This document shows, in pieces, positions 22,820-32,480 of a DNA stretch of 42,574 nt. The number at the start of each line of letters is the position of its first letter. The stretch's first letter is position 1. The notes under the pieces are model-generated. The model was given only the letters and a program-made list of their open reading frames with translations, did no database searches and was not told the DNA's origin. The DNA lies in contig BFEA01000363.1 of assembly GCA_003427395.1 (NCBI GenBank), forward strand, positions 1,130,320 to 1,172,893, written 5' to 3'. Both the position numbers and the translations under genes were made by a program. Origin of the DNA: Chara braunii (lineage: Eukaryota > Streptophyta > Charophyceae > Charales > Characeae).

Positions 22820-23626
22820 ATGGCCAGGGAACTCGAACTATGGGGCTGCACATGGGAACCAAGACGAGTCGGAAGGGGAATAGAGATGTCAATACCGCCG
22901 AGCAATGAATGGAAAGGGACCACATGTGATTGGCGGGGGTATAAGATTGTGTCGGAGCTATCGTACCTATGCATGGAGCGTGTCTGGAACCTGTTGAGGG
23001 AAGAGGAAGGATGGGAAGAGATTACGGAAGGAAGGGTGAAATCAGTCTGGACGATCGTTCTCTCTGAACAAGGTTGGCACCTGTTCTGCACGACGGTTGC
23101 GGCAAGACAGAACCCGATGTGGCTTTTAGGGGACGCTGAGGCAAGGGCTCGGCAGGCAGGGGAAAGGTTTGCTAACAAAGGTTGGGATATGGTCAGCAGT
23201 AGGGTCATGATGGGATGATGGAAAAAATTTAAACCGCCTGGCGCCCGAATCGAGACTTGGGTGCCCGAATTCGTGGCGAACTGGTTTGGGGGTTTCGATC
23301 ACGTAACAGAGGTAGCCGACGCAATGGAGCAAATACACGTAAACTGCGCATGGCTGGCGGGGAAATTCTATAGGACGTCCTTGAAATATAGGCCCTTCCA
23401 TGGCGATAGAGCCCGGGAGGTCCTTATCATTTTGGATATCGAAAGGAATGACCGACAAGAGGTGGCCCCGGAAACTAGGGAGACCATAATCCGCCGTGAG
23501 GTAGCAGCAACACCTTGCTATGTGGATGATGTGTTCAACCTGTTCGAAGTACTATGGTTCGACCAAGCGCAGGAAAGTCGTGGGGCAAGGCAAATACGGG
23601 AAAAAATTGCTAAGATAAAGGAATGA
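22820..23626 (+). pseudogene. Module 2 of the repeated protein family
   Basis: The ATG at 22820 comes 15 bp after a TGTGCAG. A TGA at 23216-23218 interrupts the frame, and the same frame continues (WKKFKPPGARIETWVPEFV). Part A shows VWTIVLSEQGWHLFCTTVAA and MWLLGDAEARARQAG. Part B shows WVPEFVANWFGGF, FHGDRAREVLIILDI, ETIIRREVAATPCYVDDVF and FNLFEV. These line up with module 1 (VPPSLVDAVF, FEGNRAEELAEVLNLL) and more closely with module 3 (IIRREISQGMVYVDDLYRLYE). Function is unknown. Confidence 0.55.
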
Positions 23627-23650
23627 GATGTCTGACCATTGTAGGATTCA

Positions 23651-24463
23651 GTGTGGATCGCGAGCCAGGAGATCGAAGACGAGTGTGCAATGGCGCGAAG
23701 AAGGACGTTCCTTGAGGAACGCCCCTTGGGCATTGAACCATCTAGGGAAGTACCGGGTGGGGTAGAGGTTAGCTTGCCGGCGGCAAGTGAAGGTTGGCAC
23801 CAGGTGGCAGATTGGGTCGGGGTCGGGCTTGCAGAAAATATGGTTAACTTTGTGACAAAAGTTGAGTGGCGTGCGGATGAGAATGGGGAATGGAACCCGG
23901 ACCTGGGGGGGCATGTGCGTGCAAAAGGACGACTGTATGTGTCAGAGGAGGGGTGGAGGGAGTTCGGGCTTCGGCTGGCATCAGGAGAAGACCCGTTGAG
24001 CATGTTTGAAGGGGCATGGTAGTTAGTATGGCGAGCGGGATTTGAGTTCGCAGATCCGGGGGTTGACGATGTAACAGCGGACCTTAGGGTAGCCATGGTC
24101 GGGAGTTTTGAATTGCCTAGTGAAAACGTACGAATAAGGCTGCCGCCCTTCCTGCTGGAAAGGTTGGGCGGTCTGGGACTTATTAGACAAGCAGTAGCCG
24201 ACCTCGTAAGCATGACATATGAAGATGCGATGGTACATCGAGAATACTATCGGGCCTTCCTAGAAATGGGCCTGTTCAGTGGAGAGCAGAAGTATGAGGT
24301 GTTACGCATCCTGCATGCCGTGTTTAGCACCAGGCCGAGGGCTCCGGTCGTAGGAAATGAGGTTCTGTGGGGTATCATCCGAAGGGAAATAAGTCAAGGG
24401 ATGGTGTACGTGGATGATCTTTACCGATTGTATGAGCCGATGGACGTAGGGACGGACCAATAA
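23651..24463 (+). pseudogene. Module 3 of the repeated protein family
   Basis: The frame opens 25 bases after the stop of module 2. Part A has VRAKGRLYVSEEGWREFGLR, LASGEDPLSMFEGAW and then an in-frame TAG at 24020-24022. Part B continues in frame with IRLPPFLLERLGGLG, YEVLRILHAVF, GIIRREISQGMVYVDDLYRL and YEPMDVG before TAA. The stop falls close to the A/B boundary, as in module 2. No family is recognised. Confidence 0.55.
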
Positions 24464-24666
24464 ACGAGGTCAAGGAACGAAAAAGAAGGTTCAAGCTAGA
24501 AACCGGAAAGTGTTCGGGCGGGAGCTGAAGATTAAATGAAATAAGTAAAACCTCTGCTGTTTAAACTGTGCAGGGGACTACTAAGTCAAAAATGGCGATG
24601 AGACGCGCTCGGATGTTGCGACGGTCCACACACCCGCGACCACCCATGGAAAGTGGAGGCGGATGA

Positions 24667-25620
24667 GAGGTATCGTTCCCAGCAAGCTACATAATCCAAG
24701 GACTGGACATCGAATGGAGGGCCGTGACCTTAGGAAGAGGTCAGGCGTTCATAATGGTGGAATGTTTGTGGGATGGTGTGAAGATTAACAGGGGACCGGG
24801 AGACGATCTGTATACCGAACTTAGGGTGACGGGGACCGTATACCTGCCGGGGCTTGGATGGTACATGCTAGGAATGGAATTGGCACTAGGTCACGGGTTG
24901 CTACCAATCTTCCGGAGGGCTACTAGGATGTTGAACAAGGTGGCCCAGGAAGTGAGGGGGAGAAGGAACGTGGGATTAAGAACTCGGGTGGAGGTCGGAG
25001 GGTGGCGAGAGTTTAAGGCCCCAATGACCGGGTTGAGGTGTCGAGTACCTCGTTTCATGGTGGACTTGGTATTCGGTAGCCTTAAGAGAGCTAGGGACCT
25101 GGTGGACTCGACTCTAGTCTGGATCCACCTCTTCCGGCCACAAACAACGAGCATGTTCTACGATATGTCGGTCAGACATGGGCCGTTCTGGGGGAATCAG
25201 GCCAGGGAACTACTTGACTTACTCGAGATCTTGATATTCGGATTGCCTCACCTATCGTTTGAAGAATATGAGCCAATTATTATTAGGGAAATAGAGATGG
25301 GGGAAAATTACCTTGCTGGTTTGGCTGACCTGCTCGAGGAACCGGATGAGCAGGGCAGGCATGAGGGACCAGCATGAGAAAACGCATCAGGAAGAGGTAG
25401 GGAAATAAAGGATGGGTACCAGGATAAGAAGGCAGCCATCAGCCAAAGAGTGACCGTGGTTGGAGTTCCGGCCAACTCAATGATGCAGCAGGGAGGAACT
25501 AGGAAGACCACCCGCTCCAAAAATTATGGGGCACCTGGAGGTCGAAAAGCCAAAAGGGCCATCCTCGATAAGGAGGTCACTGAGCTCAAACCCCCCCTAA
25601 GAGCCAAAGCGCGACATTGA
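24667..25620 (+). pseudogene. Module 4 of the repeated protein family, with basic tail
   Basis: The frame follows a TGA at 24664-24666 and is open to 25377. An upstream piece of the same frame starts after CTGTGCAG at about 24572. Part A has LRVTGTVYLPGLGWYMLGME and LALGHGLLPIFRRATRM. Part B has LRCRVPRFMVDLVFG, FYDMSVRHGPFWGNQARELL and IIIREIEMGENYLAGLADLL. After a TGA at 25375-25377 the same frame stays open for 80 codons, rich in Lys and Arg (TRKTTRSKNYGAPGGRKAKR), to TGA at 25618. The tail may be a nucleic-acid-binding or nuclear-targeting end, but that is inference. This is the best preserved module and the last before gag. Confidence 0.55.
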
Positions 25621-25829
25621 AAAAATGCCAAGTAGCGGCGTTCCCCGGCGGGAGAAAAACCTGAAGGACGCCCTGGGAAAGAAAAATCCGGAGAATCGAA
25701 CCGATTGATATAAGACGCAAAAAAACATGGGAATAGGCGGGTTTTAGGGTCAGGACTAGGACAAATATGAACAACCGGCCACTTTTTTCGCAAATTTTTT
25801 TTCTTCCCATGTGCAGGCTAGGTAAAGAA
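25621..25829 (+). other. Spacer before gag with a splice-acceptor-like end
   Basis: About 210 bp has no gene. It ends with a pyrimidine-rich run (25786-25808) and CCATGTGCAG just before the gag ATG. That fits a 3' splice site or simply a leader for gag. TGTGCAG also precedes modules 2 and 4. Confidence 0.3.
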
Positions 25830-27496
25830 ATGGCGACTGAGGAAGGAATTCATAACCAGCACAGCGGAGGGAATCAGGGCGCGAATGGGGATGGGGAACG
25901 AAACGAGGGATCAGCCAAGGATCGAGAGTCAGCCAAACTGGAAGGAACCCTAGAAGACGGAAAGGATGCCTCAATTGGAGAAAGCTCGGGGAAAGCTGGG
26001 GGTAGCAAAAGGGGACATCGGGAAAACAAGGAAGGGGGAAACGACATGAGAACAAACCCTCGGAACTCAATAGGAGTCAGCCCTAAAAAGACAAAAAGTT
26101 CGGATGCCAGCCGTAAATTGGCAGAGATAGAAAAGCAGACGGCAGAATTTAAGGCAAGGCTTATCGAGCAGATGATAATCGAGGATGAAGAGGACCCCCA
26201 GGGCGCAGGGTCACGTGAGGAACGCAGGACTGGTCAGGACGAGGCCAGGTATGAGGGGAAGGATAATAGTCACAAAGGGACGCCTAGTAAGAAGGGGAAG
26301 GACAAGAACGACCCCCTGACGGAGGAGACAGAAAACACTATGACCCCACCCGCCATCGACAGCGGCACTAGCAGACTGCCCCCCACGCCGGAAGTAACAG
26401 GGGCGTGTGACGGACTCTGGAACCTTAGGGAAAGGGTGCTAAGATGGTTTGACTCATAAGGAACACTGAAAACCAAGGAGAAGCAGAGGGAAAGCAAGGA
26501 AGGGGAAGAGACTAGTGCAGCCGGAGAAGCGGGTGGCTCCGAAGATGGTCTCAAGAAAGTAGTCGCCACCCTCACCAGGACGCTAAACAAGAACCAGGGG
26601 TATCTCGCAGATGCAAAAAAGAAACTCATGTTCGATGGGGCCAACATTACAAAGTTTCTAATAGACTATGAGAACCTAGCATCCTTACTGAAATGGACGG
26701 AAGAGGAAACGGTTGAGCACCTAGGGCAGCACGTGTCGCTAAGCTTGGAAAGGGACATTTTGGCCATCGTCGCCTCCAGTGGATCCTGGAAAGAAACCAG
26801 GAATGAGATGATGAGGAAATACTTGAAGGCAGAGAAAATAGCGGCAGAGGCCGAATTAGCCGCAGTCTAGAGGAAAAACTATGCGACTTACAACGATTTC
26901 CTAAGGGCATTTACGTTAGTGGCGCTGCGAATTCCAGGAGTAACGGACCGCATAATGAGTCAATACTTCCTCAGGCAGTTTTTCAAGTTTGATAAAGATA
27001 AGATTTTGTCAGCATAACAGCAGACCAGTAAATTCGAATACACGAGAGATATGGACTTCAACACCGTAACAGACCTTGCGAAAAAGACAGTAGTCACCGA
27101 GACGCTAGCCATGCTTAAGGAAGGGAAGGTCATAGATCTGACCGGAAAGACGGGGGATAAGGTCAAGAAGGGGATAGAGAGTCTGCACGAACAGGTGCAC
27201 GGGGTTGACAGCAAGATGGACAGAATGGAAAATGCGTTGTTAGTAATGCAGGCGCAAGTGTCCAGACCCGCCCTCCCACCCCAAGAGGCCGTGGTTCCGG
27301 CAGCTATAGCAAACCGGGGGTTCGGCAGGAGGGACCCGACAAACGAACAATGCAAGTATTGCACCATGATCGGGCATTTCGTACGGACCTGTTCAAGACT
27401 CAATCACGATATCGAGCGGCAGAGGTGCAGTAGGTCCCTCAAAGGCGAGATCCTCGAACCCTGGGGAAGCGTGTCAATTAGAACTCGCCAGGAGGG
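25830..27496 (+). pseudogene. gag: Gag (capsid and zinc-knuckle nucleocapsid), with stops
   Basis: Gag packages element RNA into cytoplasmic particles. The ATG at 25830 was chosen because it follows the acceptor-like site and opens a charged N-terminal region; an in-frame ATG at 25767 is the alternative. The order is: low-complexity Lys/Glu/Gly-rich N-terminus; a probable coiled coil (RKLAEIEKQTAEFKARLIEQ); and a helical capsid-like region from LMFDGANITKFLIDYENLAS through FLRAFTLVALRIPGV. The last part is a CX2CX4HX4C zinc knuckle (CKYCTMIGHFVRTC). In-frame stops occur at 26457, 26868 and 27015, and a frameshift near 27445-27465 moves the signal to the next frame. VIDLT at 27129-27143 resembles a SUMO-interacting core. 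It lies on the strand opposite to pol, which is abnormal for one element. Confidence 0.8.
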
Positions 27497-28060
27497 ATGC
27501 GACGAGCCGTCATCCTCTTGAATAACTTAGACATAGTTGTCGTAGAAGCAGAGCCGATAGCCGAGATTGTCTGGGACCAGCCAAGGGGACGGGGACCACA
27601 GGCCAATTTTATCCTAGAAGGCAATGGCCAAGATAGGGTAAACATTACCACTCGCCGGGCAGGTGCAGAAAAGAAGTTTATTCAAGATACATTAATGGAA
27701 GAACTCGCAGGGACTAGCACGGGCCAGCAAGAGACCGAAGTCGGGGAACAAGAGAAGGTCTATGGGAAGCCAAGGGAGGACGAATTGGTAGACAAGGCTA
27801 CGGCGACAAAGAAGAAGTTCAGGTATCAAATTTCGATCCTGACTTCGCCAGAAATCGACGGCACCTTGAGTAAGTTACTGGCTACCATGGTATCGGTGTT
27901 CTTTCAGACCATGCTGCAAGCCAGCCCGAGGCTGCTTAAAGGACTCAGGCAGTTGCTAACGCGTAAGCGCGTAGAGGTAGAGGAGGCCTCGGAACTGCAA
28001 GAGCAGGACACGGAAGAGGCCGAGGCGCCGCAAGGAGTCTCCAACCTCCAAAGCATTCCA
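27497..28060 (+). pseudogene. Gag-protease linker region
   Basis: A frame of 188 codons starts with RRAVILLNNLDIVVVEAEPI and continues directly from the shifted gag frame. It is rich in charged residues (ELQEQDTEEAEAPQG near the end) and has one hydrophobic stretch (LLATMVSVFFQTMLQASPRL). A TAG at 28061-28063 separates it from the protease frame, which is in the same register. No separate domain is recognised. By position it links nucleocapsid and protease. Confidence 0.55.
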
Positions 28061-28063
28061 TAG

Positions 28064-28501
28064 GGCTTGGAAGATTTGGAGAAAGCCTTTGCGGACATCC
28101 GCCTAAGCCTACCGGATCATGAAGGTGGCGAAGTCATGAGGGCGCCACCCAGGACAAAGCTTAGCTCTCATGCATTACCAGTTGGGAAACTTAAAGTTCA
28201 AATCGGAACTCACCACACTGACACGTTAGTGGACGGCAAAGCAGAAATCACCCTCATACGACGAGATTTCACAATGGTCACGGGATGCATGGTAAACAAG
28301 AAAGTAGCAGGGAGTATTCGCGGAGCCGGTGGCGAAATTCCTTTCACAGGGTATGTCACCAAATGTGCAGTCGGGGCGAGAATCCGGGAATCCATCTGGT
28401 CCTTTTAGCGGATGACCATGATGGAATAAATGGATCACGACGTAATCCTCGGAAGACCGTGCTGCACCAATGTGGAAATGATAGGAATGCATTAAGAGGT
28501 C
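28064..28501 (+). pseudogene. Retropepsin-like aspartic protease relic
   Basis: This would cut the Gag-Pol polyprotein. The pattern VGKLKVQIGTHHTDTLVDGK and AEITLIRRDF matches the first half of retropepsins (V-x-V..LVD..AEI.LI), and HDVILGRPC matches the terminal (D)VILG motif. The catalytic D-[TS]-G reads D-G-K here. TAG at 28406 and TAA at 28424 and 28496 interrupt the frame. Coding signal ends at about 28501, before the part that joins RT. RT lies on the minus strand at 16.5 kb. Confidence 0.7.
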
Positions 28502-28749
28502 TGAATGTGGATGTCTTTTAGGCTCACATGTGCACCTCTCCACAAACACACCCCGATTCAGGCGTTCCATCCAATCCCCCTTTTTTTTTTTTTTTTTTTT
28601 TTCAAAACCACTGCCCTCCTGAGAAAAGATTCATAGGTGCAAACCATAGCCAAGAGCAAGGAAACAACAAACAAAAAATTGTGGTGGTCTTGGAACGAAA
28701 CGGTTCATGCTTGGAACAAAGGATAACCAGACACAGCATGGAGATCGAC

Positions 28750-28752
<3 letters not shown>
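28502..28752. other. Non-coding stretch with a T tract
   Basis: No gene is seen. A run of about 24 T at 28579-28602 could be the tail of a minus-strand retroposon, but I found no flanking duplication for it. Confidence 0.4.
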
Positions 28753-28798
<46 letters not shown>

Positions 28799-28799
28799 N

Positions 28800-28874
<75 letters not shown>
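28753..28874. repeat. GA microsatellite
   Basis: (GA)n spans about 120 bp with a single N at 28799. ORFs of alternating Arg and Glu are artefacts. Confidence 0.95.
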
Positions 28875-28880
<6 letters not shown>

Positions 28881-29314
28881 ATATCAGAGGAAAGAGGAGC
28901 GCGGGGTTGTCAGGTAAATGATGCAGTGGCTATTACGGACGCTTATTTTATTGTTTCATTTTACGGGAAAAGTAGAGTACTTCCGTGAGTTCACATTGGC
29001 TATGAAGAACGGGAGGGGAGCTTACATGCACTTCGTCACGGAGGAAAAAAGAATCAGGCAGGAATATCGGACCAGATTCATTGGATATTACTTGATGTAT
29101 ACGCTAGGATTTGGCAGAAATAGCGAACCAGATTCACTATATATTTCCTGATGTGTGCACAAGGCGATAGCCGAAGAATCTGGCAGGTATAGCGGACAAG
29201 ATTGACTATGTACTGCCTGATGTATGCACCAGGTGACAGCTGAAGGATTGAGCGGAGGGATCTCTTTGCTAGGTAGGTGATCTAAGGCACGGGAAGAGCT
29301 GAAGGGAAGGGACC
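28875..29314. other. Unassigned stretch with three degenerate repeats
   Basis: There is no supported gene. Between about 29055 and 29255 a unit of 60-70 bp occurs three times, with TCAGGCAGGAATATCGGAC, TTTGGCAGAAATAGCGAAC and TCTGGCAGGTATAGCGGAC, each followed by AGATTSA and then TGATGTRTRC. Confidence 0.5.
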
Positions 29315-29330
29315 ATGGACCGAGTCATCT
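29315..29330. repeat. Target-site duplication of the LINE (left copy)
   Basis: ATGGACCGAGTCATCT occurs here and again at 31071-31086, exactly flanking the LINE. The left copy runs straight into the LINE's T tract. Confidence 0.9.
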
Positions 29331-31070
29331 TTTTTTTTTTTTTTTTTTTTTATCTTTTTTTCAACATCAAAGCTCCAATCTATTGGTGGGGAGCATCACC
29401 TGCTGGAAAGCGGGTCCAGCGTCCCCTTGAGCACAATAATAATCCAAAATTGATAGATCAAAAACCATATCCTCCCACCACATTCTGCCGTAACCAGCTA
29501 AGCAACTAGCTCAGTGCCTCTTCACCCAACCGGGCGCCAGCTAAACTTGAAAACCTAGCACTCAACCAGGTACATCAATCCATGAAAAGGAATCAATCCA
29601 AACCAAGACAAAGATCTATCTATACCAAGAGGCCGGAACAAGGCTGTTATAAGGAGGGGGAAAGAAATCAGGGAATTCAGGGAGGGTTTTGAGGGGGATA
29701 GCAGGATCCACAGTACTCCAATCATTAAAAATCAATCTGTAGTTCCTTTTGACGGGGTGTAGAGCATTGTCATGCCCTCCTTCTCATATTACTCTTCCCA
29801 ACCTCCAACCTTGATCCCCTCCCAGACAACTTTTGTTAAAACAAGTGATCTGGTGCCAGATATCATTATGGAATGATAAGTGAAGAATTTTATCATTTAA
29901 ATGTTGCCATTTAATAGTGATTTCTGTTTGAATCTGTTGTTTGATAGTTTCTGTAAAATCCGGCCCATCTTGGCGGGTATTTTCCATCTCATAAGTACAT
30001 CTTCTTGTCCAGATAGCCCAGACGATAGTCTTTCTTCCAATTACAAAAAGGTTAGTTGTAAACTCATCCACTTGATCAGGATACCAGGACTCCAGGAGGA
30101 GAGCTCTCCAATTCCAAGGCCAAGGCAAAGAGGTACCCAACTGGTTTCAGATCCTATCCCACCATCTCCCGAGCCATACAGACCATAGACATTGAAGGAA
30201 AATATGCTCTATTGTTCCCGGAATGAGCTTGGAAGGGAATGCAGATTTGCAAAGTTTACACCATGGGAAAGCAATACCTTTTTGTTTCAATGATCCAGTC
30301 ATTAGTGGGAAGGCACCGGTGAACAATTTGCCATTGTAATGAGGCTAACTTGGCAGGTTTGGTTTTAATTATCTGGAACCATTTGATCCTCCTTAGGTCA
30401 TCCATACCTATATTAAGATGTTTATGTCATCTCTCTCTTATACAAGTCCTTAAATGAGCTTTAGGACGGAGCATTCTATATGTGGCTTTGATAGAGAGGG
30501 TAAGAAGGTTCTTAGAATGCAGTTGTCATAATCTTCCTGGAGGCGTTCAAGTCCAAGAGAGGGGATCGAATGGAAGATGGAAAATTGAAGTATCAGGCTT
30601 AAAGACTAGCTACTTATCTTTATCCTTCAAGACTCTAATCCGCATGAGCAGATCAAAAGAAGACCATGTAATCTTCTCTTGTTGATTCTGAACCAGATAT
30701 CCATCCTCTTGAATATTAAATACTGATAAAAAAATTTAGTTTGGATTATGAATCTCAATAATATTCCGAAAAATACCTTGTTGATTAAGGAGGGCAACCC
30801 AATCCCCTTCAAAGAGCTCGGGACCCTTCCTTAGGATTCTGATCCAATCCAAGGGGATTAATTCAGTTATTTTATCAAGTGCGGTTCTCTGGTGATGAGT
30901 ATGTCTAAGCCTATCATGGAGGTTTTCGACTGAACACCAGTCCCTCTTTTCTTGATTCCAAATGTCCCTTACCCTTATGACCCCTCTTTTGATCCAACTG
31001 TTCCATGGGGTATCCATACAGTGAAGGACACATCCTTGACCATCCTTAATAAACTTATTGTTAAATAAGG
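29331..31070 (-). mobile_element. 5'-truncated LINE (L1-type) with poly(A) tail
   Basis: This is a minus-strand non-LTR retrotransposon fragment of 1.74 kb. The plus-strand T run at about 29331-29350 is its poly(A) tail. Translation of the minus strand gives LINE ORF2 C-terminal signals in several frames. Upstream is WIKRGVIRVRDIWNQEKRDW (near 30990). Then comes LASLQWQIVHRCLPTNDWII (near 30340-30290). A zinc-binding zf-RVT end follows, with PWCKLCKSAFP and GTIEHIFLQC (near 30270-30190), and then TIVWAIWTRRCTYEME (near 30030). Frameshifts break it, so it is dead. A perfect duplication of at least 16 bp flanks it, so both boundaries are certain. The reverse transcriptase domain is absent because of the 5' truncation. 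Confidence 0.9.
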
Positions 31071-31086
31071 ATGGACCGAGTCATCT
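31071..31086. repeat. Target-site duplication of the LINE (right copy)
   Basis: ATGGACCGAGTCATCT is identical to 29315-29330. The next base is T in both copies, but on the left that T may belong to the tail. Confidence 0.9.
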
Positions 31087-31332
31087 TGACATCACTAAGG
31101 CAAGGAATGGAGTTGTGGTATGGAGTATTTATCGATAGATGGGAGGACGTTGATGTTTATCTCTTACGGACAGAGCGATCCCATGCCCATGCCATTTCTT
31201 TGTGGCTCTTTTTTTTTTTTTTTTTTTGGTTACGGATAATGCTGCCATGAAACAGGAGAAGCACGAAGGGGAAACCGGTACTGAGCTCAGAGGCGGCACC
31301 TGACAGCCCCGAGGTCGCCCCTGCTGCATTTA

Positions 31333-31423
<91 letters not shown>

Positions 31424-31683
31424 GGTGGGATTATATTTGTGGGTGTGGGCGGGGGTAAGTGGTGAAAATAATGTCGGGGTCTGGGCAGGTCTGATTGCAA
31501 CTCTTCAACAAGGCCATGGCGCGGGCAGGCCCGGACTAGTACGCTCAAATCGGGCGCAGCAGTGGCAGGGCCAGGTTGTGAGGATTTTTAAACAGCAGTT
31601 GTGGCTGGCTACGACTGCCAAATATTGTGGATGTCCAATATGGGTCGGCCGTGGCTGTAGGAAAAGTAGGAGTTTGCCAGCTC
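31087..31683. other. Spacer between LINE and the 80-bp array, with T tract and CT microsatellite
   Basis: There is no supported gene. A run of about 22 T lies at 31207-31228 and a (CT)n microsatellite of about 84 bp at 31337-31420. Then about 260 bp of GC-rich unique sequence ends exactly where the 80-bp array begins. This edge is the right breakpoint of the 15-kb inversion in my model. Confidence 0.5.
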
Positions 31684-32480
31684 TGGCACAAGTTACCGGG
31701 GACTGCAGCACACACAGATACACACACCGCATGTTACTGGGTACAACAGGGGGTAAAGATGAACTGCACAAACTACCGGGGACTGCAGCACTCACAGATA
31801 CACACACCAAATGTTACTGGGTACAACAAGGGGTAAAGATGGACTGCGCAAGTTACCGGGGACTGCAACACTCACACCTACAATCACCGCATGTTAGTGG
31901 CTACAGCAGGGGGTAAAACCGGACTGCGCGAGTTACCGGGGACTGCAGCACTCACACATACAACCACTGCGTGTTACTGGGTACAGCAGGGGGTAAAGAT
32001 GGACTGCACAAGTTATCAGGGACTGCAGCACTCACACAAACTCACACCGAATGTTACTGGGTACAGCAGGGGGTAAAGATGGACTGCACAGGTTACCGAG
32101 GACTGCAGCACCCACACATATACACACTGCATGTTACTGGGTACAGTAGTGGGTAAAGATGGACTGCACAGGCTACCGGGGACTGCAACACTCACACATA
32201 CACACACCGAATGTTAAAGGGTACAGCAGGGGGAAAAGATGGACTCTACAAGCTACCGGGGACTGCAGCACTCACACATACACACACCAAATGTTACTGG
32301 GTACAGCAGGGGGAAAAGATGGATTGCGCAAGTTACCGGGAACTGCAGCACTCACACATACACACACCGCATGTTACTAGGTACAACAGGGGGAAAAGAT
32401 GAACTGCACAAGTTACCGCGGACTGCAACACTCACACATACACACACCGAATGTTACAAGGTACACCCGGGGTAAAGATG
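31684..32480. repeat. 80-bp array in the 5' LTR
   Basis: About ten copies of the 80-bp unit share the consensus and orientation of 1215-2395. The right end passes into the 91-bp array through the same transition (AGAGCACCTTAATCCAAC) as at about 2413-2430. Confidence 0.95.

Noticed and set aside
12608-28501. Two unrelated elements, one plus (gag-protease) and one minus (pol)
   Set aside because: This is possible, but it needs two separate truncations that leave exactly complementary domains and complementary LTR pieces. One inversion explains all of it. I kept it as the alternative to test.
16640-31683. Terminal inverted repeats of a DNA transposon at both inversion breakpoints (shared words such as GGTGTGGGCGGG and GGGCAGGTCTG)
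   Set aside because: The shared words are short, GC-rich and not arranged as terminal repeats. No longer alignment was seen.
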